Assembly (NCBI GenBank): GCA_002050165.1
Contig: MWSW01000019.1
Location: forward strand, 62,001 to 126,000
Direction: 5' to 3'
From: Candidatus Tepidiaquacellales bacterium OLB4/UTCHB1
Lineage (GTDB): Bacteria; Bacteroidota; Ignavibacteria; Tepidaquicellales; Tepidaquicellaceae
DNA: 64,000 nucleotides
Positions 8,277 through 16,931 of this stretch are shown piece by piece. The notes below the pieces were generated by a model, which had not been told where the DNA came from, searched no databases, and saw only the letters and a list, made by a program, of their open reading frames with translations. Each line of letters begins with the position of its first letter. Positions within the stretch are counted from its first letter, which is position 1. Both the position numbers and the translations under genes were made by a program.

Positions 8277-9002
8277 AAAACGGATTCCGATTATCAGTAG
8301 CGCAGAGAGAACGATGGGCATTGCAATAAATAACAGCCCGGTTCCCGGTTTATTCTTCCCGGTCTTAGGATCATAATTAAAACAAGAAAAAAGATTACTC
8401 TCAGTTGGCAACCGGTATGTAGGTGAAAATTCGTTTTTAATTGATTTAATCATTAAATCAAGTTCCTCTAAACCTCTCATCCCGATTAATTTTTTTGTAA
8501 TATACCCTTGAGAATTAACACCGACAATAAAAGCATCATGGTCGAACTGTTCTCTTGCTTCATCCCAAACCGGATAGAATCCAACTGAAGTGTTAACCTT
8601 ACCGATACTGTCTGCTAAAGCAAATTTCCAATCGGGGTCATCATTTAAGTCAAAAGCCCTCGATAGTTGTTGCATATCTTTCAATGAATCCCGGGGATCG
8701 AAACTCAAGACAAGCACTGAAAATCCGCCACTTTTCGTTTTATCGCGCAGATTTTGTTTTAGTCCGTTTAGCAAAGGATTGCATACTCCGGTGCATCGGG
8801 TAAAAATGAGAGTAACCAGAAGCGGCTTTTTCGCAGCGAGTTCATGAATAGTCGTTCTCTCGCCGTTTGAAAGATTTAACTGCGCATTATAAATCTGGTC
8901 GTAAATATTTTTTTCTTCCCGCCAATCAAAAGAAGATTGACCTGATACCGAAAGGTTACAACAAACGAAAATCAGGATCGGGAGAATATAACGTTTAAAC
9001 AT
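8256..9002 (-). CDS. SCO1/SenC-family copper chaperone
   Basis: A 248-residue thioredoxin-fold protein that loads copper into the CuA site of oxidase-type enzymes at the outer face of the inner membrane. It has a signal sequence (about 1-21), the Cys70-x3-Cys74 copper motif (FTRCTGVCN), the third ligand His155 (FDHDAFIVG), and a C-terminal transmembrane helix (about 222-242). It overlaps the end of the subunit I gene by 31 bp, so they are co-transcribed. The neighbouring subunit II has an intact CuA motif, which is the likely client. Confidence 0.92.
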   Translation of the reverse strand: MFKRYILPILIFVCCNLSVSGQSSFDWREEKNIYDQIYNAQLNLSNGERTTIHELAAKKPLLVTLIFTRCTGVCNPLLNGLKQNLRDKTKSGGFSVLVLSFDPRDSLKDMQQLSRAFDLNDDPDWKFALADSIGKVNTSVGFYPVWDEAREQFDHDAFIVGVNSQGYITKKLIGMRGLEELDLMIKSIKNEFSPTYRLPTESNLFSCFNYDPKTGKNKPGTGLLFIAMPIVLSALLIIGIRFKVRKSN

Positions 9003-10417
9003 CGCTTTGAAATGTTTGCAAAAAAGATTAAAATTGCTATCAAATATACAGACGCAAAAGTTGCTCCGATCAGTGCGAGAGTTTTGGCTGTTGTAAACTC
9101 TACCGGATAAGTGCTGTAACGCCTCGGGATAGAGTCAGCTCCACCGAAATAGAACGCTGCAAGAAAACCAGCTCCGCCTAAAATCAGGAGAATAATAGTA
9201 AGTTTCGAAAACTTGTATTTAATTTCCTCTCCGGAAAATTGTTTTGAGAACCAGTAAAAAAATCCTAAACTAAAGAGCACATTGCCCATTGCATTATATG
9301 TATGGAAATGCGCGGGAACCCAGAGAGTATTATGCAAGATAAAGTTATTTGAAATTGTAGCATCAATAACAGCTCCCAAACCGCCTACAACCCAACCGGC
9401 TACTCCGACGAAAAATAAAATATTCGCTAAAGACCATTTTATTTTTGTTTTATAAACTGCAATGATAATACTAAACACGGTAACACCGGCGGCAGGTAAG
9501 CTTGCAAAATAAGAAGCAAGTTGCCCTATTATCTGGAATCCTTCCGGTTGGACAAAGTCCATATACAAGTGATGGAAAAACGCTGTCAAAATGAAAACCA
9601 TTGTGAAATTCCAGGCTAAAGCAACGTACCAGGTTGTTTTCCATTTCGGCTTTCCGCTAATTTCAGAGAATAATTCGTAAATAATTGCCAGCCCTAAGTA
9701 AAGCATTTCATTTGCAATCGTATGGCCGAAGAAGTATGTGAGATTTTTCATCAACAGTGCATCGTTAACGAAAGTACCCCTTGAAAAATATTCCGCGAAT
9801 AAAAGAACGATTAAAACAACGGCAACTATCAGGCATGTAATGATCCCGACCAAAGTAACCATTGAGATGAGGACAAATGGAGGTGTTTCAGTTTTAGGGT
9901 CCTTTGTCAGGTGCTGCCATGCGAAGACCTGAGAAAAGGAGTATTTTTTTAAAAGCGATGCAGTTAAACTCAGGCTCCAGATTAACCAGCCTATTCCAAG
10001 AATTGCCATCGAAGTAAGAAACATTGGAGTTGCCCATTTTTCCCACATGAGTTTTAACGGCAGAGGGTGAAGGAAAGTCCATCCTGCGTGAAAGTCGCCG
10101 ACAAATGCGGAAACCCAAAGTAGAACTACGCCGAACACAGTTAAGATTAATGCGGTGAGGTTTGCATAAAAGCTGGTTTTAACGTATCGTTCCATGATGT
10201 AATTAATTGCAGCCATTCCGGCAACAAACCAGATTCCGATCATTGTCAATCCGTGTACAGTCATATCGGTATAAAATGTAGTCGGGTATAAACTGATAAC
10301 CTCGCTCTGGTTTAGTCGCATAATAATTCCCAGAACGATGCTCGCAATGAATAATACCAGCACAACAACAATCCAGAGTGCGGTAATCTTATTGAATTTT
10401 GATGTCTCCATAATCAT
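8972..10417 (-). CDS. Heme-copper oxidoreductase subunit I, tyrosine-lacking (possible NO reductase)
   Basis: A 481-residue polytopic protein of the heme-copper superfamily. All six metal histidines are visible: His55 (low-spin heme), His232, His282 and His283 (CuB), His370 (high-spin heme) and His372 (low-spin heme). Spacing of His232 to His282 equals that in bovine oxidase. The oxygen-reducing motif HPxxY is replaced by HTIAN, followed by Glu237, so the cross-linked Tyr is Asn236. The alternative cbb3 tyrosine position, six before the HH pair, is Ile276. This pattern resembles nitric oxide reductases of the superfamily. Electron input would come from the CuA subunit II just upstream. Oxygen reductase activity cannot be excluded by sequence alone. 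Confidence 0.85.
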   Translation of the reverse strand: MIMETSKFNKITALWIVVVLVLFIASIVLGIIMRLNQSEVISLYPTTFYTDMTVHGLTMIGIWFVAGMAAINYIMERYVKTSFYANLTALILTVFGVVLLWVSAFVGDFHAGWTFLHPLPLKLMWEKWATPMFLTSMAILGIGWLIWSLSLTASLLKKYSFSQVFAWQHLTKDPKTETPPFVLISMVTLVGIITCLIVAVVLIVLLFAEYFSRGTFVNDALLMKNLTYFFGHTIANEMLYLGLAIIYELFSEISGKPKWKTTWYVALAWNFTMVFILTAFFHHLYMDFVQPEGFQIIGQLASYFASLPAAGVTVFSIIIAVYKTKIKWSLANILFFVGVAGWVVGGLGAVIDATISNNFILHNTLWVPAHFHTYNAMGNVLFSLGFFYWFSKQFSGEEIKYKFSKLTIILLILGGAGFLAAFYFGGADSIPRRYSTYPVEFTTAKTLALIGATFASVYLIAILIFFANISKRCLNVIFSRS

Positions 10418-10418
10418 T

Positions 10419-10973
10419 TTATTTAACAGTAAAAGTTGATTTCATTAACTGGTGCCCGTTGCCGCAATATTCCAAACAAAGGATATTGTATGTTCCGGGA
10501 GTTGTGAACTTCCATCGAAGCCTGTTGACATAGCCGGGCATTGCCTGAGTCTGTGCGACTATATCGTTATTTGGACCATAAATTGCAAAGCCGTGGTTAA
10601 CATCTAAACTTGTAACTCTGAATTCCACGAGCTCACCGGTATTAATTTCAATCGTATCTCCAGCCCCGGGATTTTTCGGATCAATTGCCTCATTTGACAT
10701 GAGGAAGTAATATTGCGCCGCTGCAATATGAACTACTCTTGATGGCTGTTCATCGGCAAAGAGGAAATAAGGTGATTTTGGAATCGTTACCGATGCGAAA
10801 ATCCCAAGAACGATAAATAAAATGAGAATGAACCAAAAACGTTTCCGTAAAGCGTTAGTCATTCCACCTTCATCTGAATTTGCATTTTTAGACGTGCGGA
10901 ATACATAAATAAATATCAGTATAGCTGCTCCCGCAAGCGCTAAAAAAAGCAATAAAATTGATGTGTGTTGCAT
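10419..10973 (-). CDS. CuA-containing subunit II of a heme-copper enzyme
   Basis: A 184-residue subunit with two N-terminal membrane helices (about 5-25 and 46-65) and a C-terminal cupredoxin domain facing outside. The full CuA set is present: His127 (SLDVNHGF), Cys166, Glu168, Cys170, His174 and Met177 (CLEYCGNGHQLM). The strand order and TSLDVNHGF text resemble the small B-type (ba3) subunit II. It is first in the operon, with one base before subunit I. It would take electrons from a soluble cytochrome c or copper protein. Confidence 0.92.
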   Translation of the reverse strand: MQHTSILLLFLALAGAAILIFIYVFRTSKNANSDEGGMTNALRKRFWFILILFIVLGIFASVTIPKSPYFLFADEQPSRVVHIAAAQYYFLMSNEAIDPKNPGAGDTIEINTGELVEFRVTSLDVNHGFAIYGPNNDIVAQTQAMPGYVNRLRWKFTTPGTYNILCLEYCGNGHQLMKSTFTVK

Positions 10974-12225
10974 GATTAAAAAAGTTTGTAAGATTTGTTT
11001 ATTTGATTTGTATGATAGTTTAATTTGATGATAATATTTTTAATCTATTTGCATTACATTGAATTCAATCTAACGGAGAATCCGGATTTCATAGAATGTT
11101 CAACCAAGTACTGTTGAGACGGAAAATCAGACGTAAAAACTCTTTTTTGTCAGGTAAATAATTTTGAATTCCTCTTTGGTTATGCAGTTTGTGCGGGCAG
11201 ATAAAATTGAAGCGCCGTGTGACGTTTGAGATTAACTCTTATCTTCTCCGTTTAAATGTAACGGTAGATATCGTTGATGTTGGGTTGAACGATCCTTTTT
11301 GAGAGCTGTTCACATCAGCTTTCGGAAAGTTTTGTATAATTTTAAAATCTTCTAATAAGTAATTAAAAACTGTTTCTCGTTACACGATTTGACTTTTCAT
11401 GATTTGTCTAAGTAGTACATCAATTAGTTTGTAATTAAACCTCAAAACATTCAATATTTACTGCCGGATATCATCTCCTTTTTATGAATTAAAAACACCC
11501 CTACGAAAATAGCTAACATTAAGCCGCCCGTACAAAGTTCCAAAAATTTTGTGAAAAATAAAAATAAATTTGCTCTTTTAGGTAATTGATATTTCGTAAT
11601 ATACTTACTTAGGACTCAAACAAAACTTATAACAATGAAATTTACTTCGGGTTATAAAAACTCACATTAATGGCTGATTTTACCTGTTTGTCAGATAATT
11701 TTCCCTTCGGGTAAATCCGGTATGTATTTTGCATTGCCTTTAATATATATAGTGGGATAAATAAATTAATTTTGATATTTCAGGTTAATGAGTAGAATTT
11801 CATTATTTCTCACATCAGGTTTTAAATTATTCAAGAGACACTTCGCATGGGAAAAAATCTTACGGAAAAATTGTTCAAATCAGATGTTTCATGGAAATTA
11901 TAATAACAAATCATGCAGGGCAGGGAGCTTAAGAGCGTTTAAGCTGGTAACCGAGAGCTTTGTATAAAATGGCAGAAGTGCATTCTATTGAAGGGATTAA
12001 ACATTAAGATAAGGAAGGTATATTGTGCAGATACACTACAAAGCTCAGGTATAATAATAAAGTTAGCAAAAATGTCAGAATTTACGGCGAAAATATTTAC
12101 CTTTTCCGCAACAATATTTGAATAACGCTCTATCAGTTAACACTGAATTAAGAAAATATATATCAAGTTTTACAGCTGAGGGAATTTTTTTAAATTTAAT
12201 ATTTCTTACTTAAAAAAATAAAACA
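10974..12225. other. 1.25-kb gene-free region
   Basis: No convincing protein gene or tRNA is seen. It separates two divergent units (CuA subunit II to the left, transglutaminase-like gene to the right), so it holds both promoters. Near its left end lies AATCCGGATT (11079-11088), related to the palindrome at 7408. At 11926-12046 there is a more structured segment, described separately. An open frame from about 11941 lacks a start codon. Its length is unusual for this compact window and it may hold decayed or RNA-coding sequence. Confidence 0.5.
11926..12046. other. Structured noncoding segment, possible RNA
   Basis: AGCTTAA (11926-11932) and TTAAGCT (11939-11945) form a perfect 7-bp hairpin with a 6-base loop. 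Just after it, GAGCTTTGTA (11955-11964) is complementary over 10 bp to TACAAAGCTC (12037-12046), 72 bases away. The segment looks richer in G than its surroundings. Strand, promoter and ends are unknown. Confidence 0.3.
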
Positions 12226-12831
12226 ATGGAATTACGTTTAGAGTCAAACGACATCCGGGATTACCTCCGGGAAATTCCCCCGATTGTCAGGTTTGACACG
12301 CCATTAATCCGTGAGGCGATAGAAACTATTGAATCACAAGCATCGACTCCGAGGGAGAAAGCTAAAAAAGCATTTGAACTTTCGAGGGATAAAATCCAAC
12401 ATTCATTCGACACGAAGAGCAAGGTAATTACCATTAACGCAGAAGAAACTCTCGAGAAGAGTGAAGGTATTTGCTTTGCAAAATCACATTTGCTTGCAAC
12501 GCTATTGCGTGGGATGAAAATTCCTGCCGGCTTCTGTTATCAACGCGTCTTAAGAAAAGGGACAATTGAATCCGGCTACGCGCTACATGGTTTGAATGCA
12601 GTTTACTTAGATGAAATCGGTTGGTTTCGTGTTGATCCGCGTGGAAACAAACCGGGCATTAACTCTCAATTTTCTACCGATAAGGAAATGTTAGCTTATC
12701 CGATTCGTGAATCGCTCGGTGAGATAGATTATCCTGACGTTTTTGTAACACCTCTACCTTCAGTTATTCAGTCAATGGAGGAATCAACAGATTGCTATGA
12801 ATTATTTTTTAAGCGCCCGGTGAACATCTGA
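12226..12831 (+). CDS. Transglutaminase-like family protein
   Basis: A 201-residue cytoplasmic protein with a papain-like transglutaminase core. The catalytic triad is visible as Cys83 (GICFAKSHL), His121 (YALHGLNAVY) and Asp137 (WFRVDPRG). No signal peptide or membrane segment is present. Such stand-alone proteins may act as peptidases or amidases rather than true transglutaminases; substrate is unknown. It follows the long gene-free region, so it likely has its own promoter. The next gene is 215 bp away. Confidence 0.88.
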   Translation: MELRLESNDIRDYLREIPPIVRFDTPLIREAIETIESQASTPREKAKKAFELSRDKIQHSFDTKSKVITINAEETLEKSEGICFAKSHLLATLLRGMKIPAGFCYQRVLRKGTIESGYALHGLNAVYLDEIGWFRVDPRGNKPGINSQFSTDKEMLAYPIRESLGEIDYPDVFVTPLPSVIQSMEESTDCYELFFKRPVNI

Positions 12832-13046
12832 AATATCACCGAAAGTGACGGTAGTTATCCGGATTATCAACCAATGCGCATATAAACTAAATTTCATTTA
12901 GGATTGCTTTGAAGTTACCGGAAGTTGAACCAGATTAATATTGATATTGTTTAAAACTTTTGTTGGCACAAGTCTGAAATTCTAACCGAAGGGAGAGGTT
13001 TTTGATATTGACATCCCGTTTGTGAAATTTAAAATAATTAAATGCT

Positions 13047-13352
13047 ATGGGAACAGTTGTCGCAAATAACCGTGGTAAACGTTTTACAAGAATTCTGTTC
13101 GCTTCTTCAGCGCTTCTTATGATTCCACTTTTCGCAATGCAATTTACAAATGAAGTTGACTGGAGTATAGGCGATTTTTTGATTATGGGAATTCTGTTGT
13201 TCGGAACCGGAACTTTGTGTGAAATTGTATTCAGAAAAACCCGGCGTATAACTTACAGGGTTCTTTTTACGTTTGGTCTGTTGCTAATCTTTTTTTTGAT
13301 TTGGGCAGAACTTGCGGTCGGCATTTTCGGGACACCGTTCGCCGGTACTTGA
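13047..13352 (+). CDS. Small three-helix membrane protein, unknown function
   Basis: A 101-residue protein with three hydrophobic segments (about 14-31, 41-58 and 69-93) and short loops. The text PLFAMQFTNEVDWSIGDFLIMGILLFGTGTL resembles a small family of uncharacterised membrane proteins found in Bacteroidota, recalled rather than searched. The C-terminus (WAELAVGIFGTPFAGT) is short and polar. It appears to be a single-gene unit. Confidence 0.75.
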   Translation: MGTVVANNRGKRFTRILFASSALLMIPLFAMQFTNEVDWSIGDFLIMGILLFGTGTLCEIVFRKTRRITYRVLFTFGLLLIFFLIWAELAVGIFGTPFAGT

Positions 13353-13375
13353 TATAATTAAATATAAATTATCAC

Positions 13376-13440
13376 CGGGTAAATTTTGCTTATGAAAATT
13401 CATCTATATTCAATATGAGTTTAATCCTACCCGTTTTTTT
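13376..13440 (+). terminator. Possible branched terminator
   Basis: CGGGTA (13376-13381) can pair with TACCCG (13428-13433), directly followed by seven T. Inside the loop, AATTTT (13382-13387) and AAAATT (13395-13400) form a second hairpin. The 46-base loop makes it a weak call, but its place 23 bp after the small membrane protein fits. Confidence 0.4.
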
Positions 13441-13470
13441 GAAGATAATTAAATTCCGAATCAACCCTAT

Positions 13471-14139
13471 CTAAAACGCTTCTCTTACAATTTTGTCTTT
13501 TGGAATATTCAGTGAATCCAAATGTTTCTCAACTGCAGTCATCATCGGATCGGGGCCGCACAGATAAAAATACTGGGAATCATTATCAATATGTTTTTGA
13601 ATTAGCCCGGCAGAAATAAATCCGTGCTCGTAACCTTCGAGGTTTTCATCAGAGAGAATATTGATAAAATTATTTCCTAAGAGATTTTTGAATTTATTTT
13701 CGAGAATGATATCGGCTTTAGTTTTGTTAGCAAAAATTAATTTGTTATTCCCGACGAGATTCAGTTTCTCAAGATGTTTCAGAATCGCAATAAATGGCGT
13801 TATTCCTGCGCCACCGGCTATGAAGATACCTTCACCCTTGTAGGATATATCGCCGTAAACATCGTATAGGGTTAACTCATCACCTTCACCAAGTGCGAGC
13901 AATTGTTGCGTTACACCATTGTGCGCCGGATAAGTTTTAATTGTAAATTCAAGATAGCTGTCTTCAGGAAGTGAGGTAAATGTAAACGTCCTTATCTCTT
14001 TTTCCCAGCCGTTTTTGTTTATTGACATATCTACTGCTTGACCAGGGATGTAGGTAATGCCTTCCGGCTTCCCGGTTACTATCCTGAGTACATCGTGTGT
14101 AAGATGTTCGGTTGATTTGATTTTAACGTTTTGGCTCAT
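13471..14139 (-). CDS. FAD-binding ferredoxin/flavodoxin reductase-like protein
   Basis: A 222-residue FNR-type oxidoreductase that would move electrons between NAD(P)H and a one-electron carrier via FAD. The FAD domain carries RTFTFTS (the RxYS-type motif), and the NAD(P) domain carries GGAGITPFIAIL and the CGPDPMMTAV end. There is no iron-sulfur or heme domain, so a separate partner is needed. It is the last gene of a three-gene operon after an ECF sigma factor and folE (6-bp gap). Partner unknown. Confidence 0.88.
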   Translation of the reverse strand: MSQNVKIKSTEHLTHDVLRIVTGKPEGITYIPGQAVDMSINKNGWEKEIRTFTFTSLPEDSYLEFTIKTYPAHNGVTQQLLALGEGDELTLYDVYGDISYKGEGIFIAGGAGITPFIAILKHLEKLNLVGNNKLIFANKTKADIILENKFKNLLGNNFINILSDENLEGYEHGFISAGLIQKHIDNDSQYFYLCGPDPMMTAVEKHLDSLNIPKDKIVREAF

Positions 14140-14145
14140 TTCAAA

Positions 14146-14805
14146 TTATTTAATGTTAACAAATGATAAAAATTCCTTTTTTATATCTCCGAGTTCAAAT
14201 TGACCGGAGAATGAAAAGGTAACTGTTTTACTGCTTGTATCTTTAATGCCTCTCGATGCAACGCACAAGTGGTCGGCATCAATAACCACTGCAACGTTAT
14301 CATGCCCGAGTGCATCTTTCAAAGCGTCAGAAATCTGAACCGTTAGACGCTCCTGTACCTGCGGTCGCTTTGCGTAATATTGAACTAAACGGTTAATTTT
14401 AGATAACCCGATTACCTGACCATTGGGAATATAAGCGACATGCACCTTCCCGATTATTGGGACGAAGTGATGTTCGCATGTCGAATACAATGTTATATCC
14501 TTTTCGATAATCATTTTATTGTATCCGTAATTATTTTGGAAGAGACTGATCTCCGGTTTGCTATTTTGTTTCAATCCGCTGAAGATTTCATTGACGTACA
14601 TTTTTGCAACCCGCGCCGGTGTCCCTTGCAGGCTTTCGTCCTCAAGATTAAGACCCAGTGCTTCCATGATTCGTGCAAAATGATATTCAATTAATTTGAT
14701 TTTTGAGTTGTCATTCAATTCATTGGATTGAGCGGGTTGCTCGTTTTCAATATTGTCGTGCCAATTGAAGTTTAGTATCTTTTGTACTGTATTTTCAGAG
14801 TTCAT
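14146..14805 (-). CDS. folE: GTP cyclohydrolase I
   Basis: FolE converts GTP to dihydroneopterin triphosphate, the first step toward folate or tetrahydropterin. Zinc ligands are visible as Cys110 and His113 (YSTCEHHFVP) and Cys181 (HLCVASRGI). The family segments VAYIPNGQVIGLSKINR and RPQVQERLTVQI are intact. At 219 residues it has a roughly 35-residue N-terminal extension of low complexity compared with E. coli. Its start lies inside the end of the sigma factor gene (11-bp overlap), so translation is probably coupled. Confidence 0.96.
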   Translation of the reverse strand: MNSENTVQKILNFNWHDNIENEQPAQSNELNDNSKIKLIEYHFARIMEALGLNLEDESLQGTPARVAKMYVNEIFSGLKQNSKPEISLFQNNYGYNKMIIEKDITLYSTCEHHFVPIIGKVHVAYIPNGQVIGLSKINRLVQYYAKRPQVQERLTVQISDALKDALGHDNVAVVIDADHLCVASRGIKDTSSKTVTFSFSGQFELGDIKKEFLSFVNIK

Positions 14806-15442
14806 TGATTTTCTCCATTACTTTTTGAACCATTGCATCGCAATAGACTAAATTAAATTCGAATAATTCATTTATAGGGTAAGATTTTTCAATCCACCCC
14901 CGTAGCATTGTTTTTGCTCTGTTGAGCCTGACTTTTACATTTGACTCACTAATGTTTAACAAATTCGCGGTTTCTAATACGTTCAATCCATTTACCTCAC
15001 GCAATGAGAATACCATCCGGTAATCAAATGGAATTTTACTGAGCGCATTTTCAATTATCTGTCCCAACTCACGAGTGTGAACTTCTTTTTCCGTGTCATT
15101 TCCGGTAATTGATTCCACAGGCTCAGGTTGTTCGGTGAAATCTCTCATAACTTCATTTTTGTAACTTGATTTTTCTTTTTTCCTGTAACAATTGTTCAGC
15201 ATTATACGAATGATCCAGGTCTTGAAACCCGATCTTCCTTCAAATGATTTAAGGTTTTTATAAGCGTCAATATACGTGTCCTGCATCAGGTCTTGTGTAT
15301 CGTCATGGTTGAAATTATACGATCTGCCAACCTTGTAAAGGGGAGCGTTAAACCTCCTGACGATAACCTCAAACAACGACTTTTCTCCGTTTAATATGCG
15401 TTCAATTATTTCCGCATCAGATAAATTTTCATTTCCTTTCAT
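14795..15442 (-). CDS. ECF-type RNA polymerase sigma factor
   Basis: A 215-residue sigma-70 family protein with region 2 (FEVIVRRFNAPLYKVGRSY...DLMQDTYIDAYKNLKSFEG), an acidic linker, and region 4 (LSKIPFDYRMVFSLREVNGL...ISESNVKVRLNRAKTML). Regions 1.1 and 3 are absent, as in ECF factors. The C-terminal tail FNLVYCDAMVQKVM is kept in a subset of these proteins. No anti-sigma gene is adjacent, so control is not evident. It leads an operon with folE and a flavin reductase. Confidence 0.93.
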   Translation of the reverse strand: MKGNENLSDAEIIERILNGEKSLFEVIVRRFNAPLYKVGRSYNFNHDDTQDLMQDTYIDAYKNLKSFEGRSGFKTWIIRIMLNNCYRKKEKSSYKNEVMRDFTEQPEPVESITGNDTEKEVHTRELGQIIENALSKIPFDYRMVFSLREVNGLNVLETANLLNISESNVKVRLNRAKTMLRGWIEKSYPINELFEFNLVYCDAMVQKVMEKINEL

Positions 15443-16040
15443 AGTCTGACAAATTTTGTAAATAAAATTATTTCATGAAAACTTTATATTCTTAAAATGA
15501 ACTTTTAAAAATATACTTCTTTGAGTTAATCTGTAATTTAAAGCCTTTGATTATACCGGATTCTACAATATATCCCAACTTCACAGAAGATTCAGTACAA
15601 TAATAATTTCGGTTAAACTACTATCAAAGGAAAGTTTCAAAAAACATTTTTATTTACAATAACAAATCTATTAATCATTTAAAGATTGTTCAGCAAAAAT
15701 TCGCGTTTGTACAATACCTAAAGTTAATTTTACGTGTCATAATATTAGAGTATTTGAGTTCCGAAAAGGTTACGAAAATTTTCAATTCCAATAATCGAAA
15801 TTGGCTGCAGGTGTTTTTTTTACTAACTATATCTTTAAGAAACCTTCTTCCTAAGAAAGGTTAATCTTGAATTGCATAGCCCAAGTAATTCATGCGTTTT
15901 ATTGACGAAGTGAAAATATAAATACGGGATAAAAATTGCGCTTTATGTAAATGAAGAATTGAATTGACGTGAATTTGGAATCAAGAGTATAGTATATTTT
16001 TCGTATTATTGTATGAACCAATTTTAAGTCAGATTGATAA
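15443..16040. other. 600-bp divergent intergenic region
   Basis: AT-rich spacer between the divergent sigma factor and hemerythrin-like genes; it must hold both promoters. A short hairpin, AACCTT with AAGGTT around CTTCCTAAGA, sits at 15841-15862. No gene, tRNA or repeat family member was recognised. Confidence 0.45.
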
Positions 16041-16547
16041 ATGAATAAACCATTACACAAATTTTTCACTGAAGACCATCGTAGGATAGAAGACTTGCTT
16101 GACAAAGCAACCGGGAATCCCGATGAATATAGGATGGAATATTACCAACAGTTTCGAACCGGATTATTAACTCATATAAAAATGGAAGAAAAAATTCTGT
16201 TTCCCGCAGCTCAAAAGGCAAACAATAACGTTCCGCTTCCGATTGCTGCGAGGCTTCGGCTTGAACACGGAGCGTTAACCGCATTGATGGTTCCTCCCCC
16301 GACCGAAGAACTGATTAAAGTGATTAGGTATCTTCTGGAGCAACACGATATAGCTGAAGAGGAACCCGGTGGAATGTACGACGCCTGCGAAAATTTAACC
16401 CAACACCAAACACAGGAACTTTTAGACCAACTTTCAAAGGTAACTGAAGTCCCACTCAACCCGCTTAACCACGCACCATTTGCACTTGAAGCAGCTAAAC
16501 GCGCTTTGCAGAGAGCGGGATATGACTATGATGAAATAGTGAAATAA
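16041..16547 (+). CDS. Hemerythrin HHE-domain protein
   Basis: A 168-residue four-helix-bundle protein that probably binds a di-iron centre and senses or handles oxygen, NO or iron. The expected ligand pattern is visible: His13 (FTEDHRRIE), His45 and Glu49 (LTHIKMEEKILFP), His76 (RLEHGAL), His102 and Glu106 (EQHDIAEEE). No membrane or signal segment. The last 40 residues form an extra helix pair (EAAKRALQRAGYDYDEIVK). It is a single gene. Its role in NO stress is suggested only by the nearby heme-copper cluster. Confidence 0.88.
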   Translation: MNKPLHKFFTEDHRRIEDLLDKATGNPDEYRMEYYQQFRTGLLTHIKMEEKILFPAAQKANNNVPLPIAARLRLEHGALTALMVPPPTEELIKVIRYLLEQHDIAEEEPGGMYDACENLTQHQTQELLDQLSKVTEVPLNPLNHAPFALEAAKRALQRAGYDYDEIVK

Positions 16548-16655
16548 TTACAGAGGTCGTTTCATCTTATCAATGTTAAATAATATTGTTGTTTGACTGA
16601 TGTAACTTCAGTATTGTGGTAATTGGAATAGAATTTTTTTTGCAGGAAAGCCAGC

Positions 16656-16931
16656 CTAATATTTAACTTCAAATGAATCGTAAATTCCTTCGTAACTTTT
16701 TTCCTCAATTTTTATTTCCGTGACCTTTGCACTGAATGGACCACGTTTCAATTGTGATACGAAACGGTCGAAATTAGATTCATCAATTTCAACTTCTACC
16801 TCAACGTTACCGTTTGGCATATTACGTGTATAGCCGGTTGCGTTAAGTTCACGCGCAAGGTTTATACAGAAATACCTGTATCCAACACCCTGCACAAGAC
16901 CTTTGACAACTATACTTGCATATTTTTTCAT
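16656..16931 (-). CDS. acyP: Acylphosphatase
   Basis: A 91-residue enzyme that hydrolyses acyl phosphates. The phosphate loop VQGVGYR with its catalytic Arg, and the catalytic Asn in GYTRNMPNG, are both present in their usual places. Length is standard for the family. It overlaps the upstream permease gene by four bases (ATGA), at the end of a four-gene minus-strand unit; this linkage may be only transcriptional. Confidence 0.93.
   Translation of the reverse strand: MKKYASIVVKGLVQGVGYRYFCINLARELNATGYTRNMPNGNVEVEVEIDESNFDRFVSQLKRGPFSAKVTEIKIEEKSYEGIYDSFEVKY

Noticed and set aside
10999-11030. FNR-like ATCAT-N4-ATCAA upstream of CuA subunit II
   Set aside because: Only one half matches TTGAT-N4-ATCAA well; too weak to call without a genome-wide motif.
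11941-12124. Open frame of about 60 codons in the gene-free region
   Set aside because: It has no start codon near its beginning and no family likeness; the stretch is more notable for RNA-like pairing.
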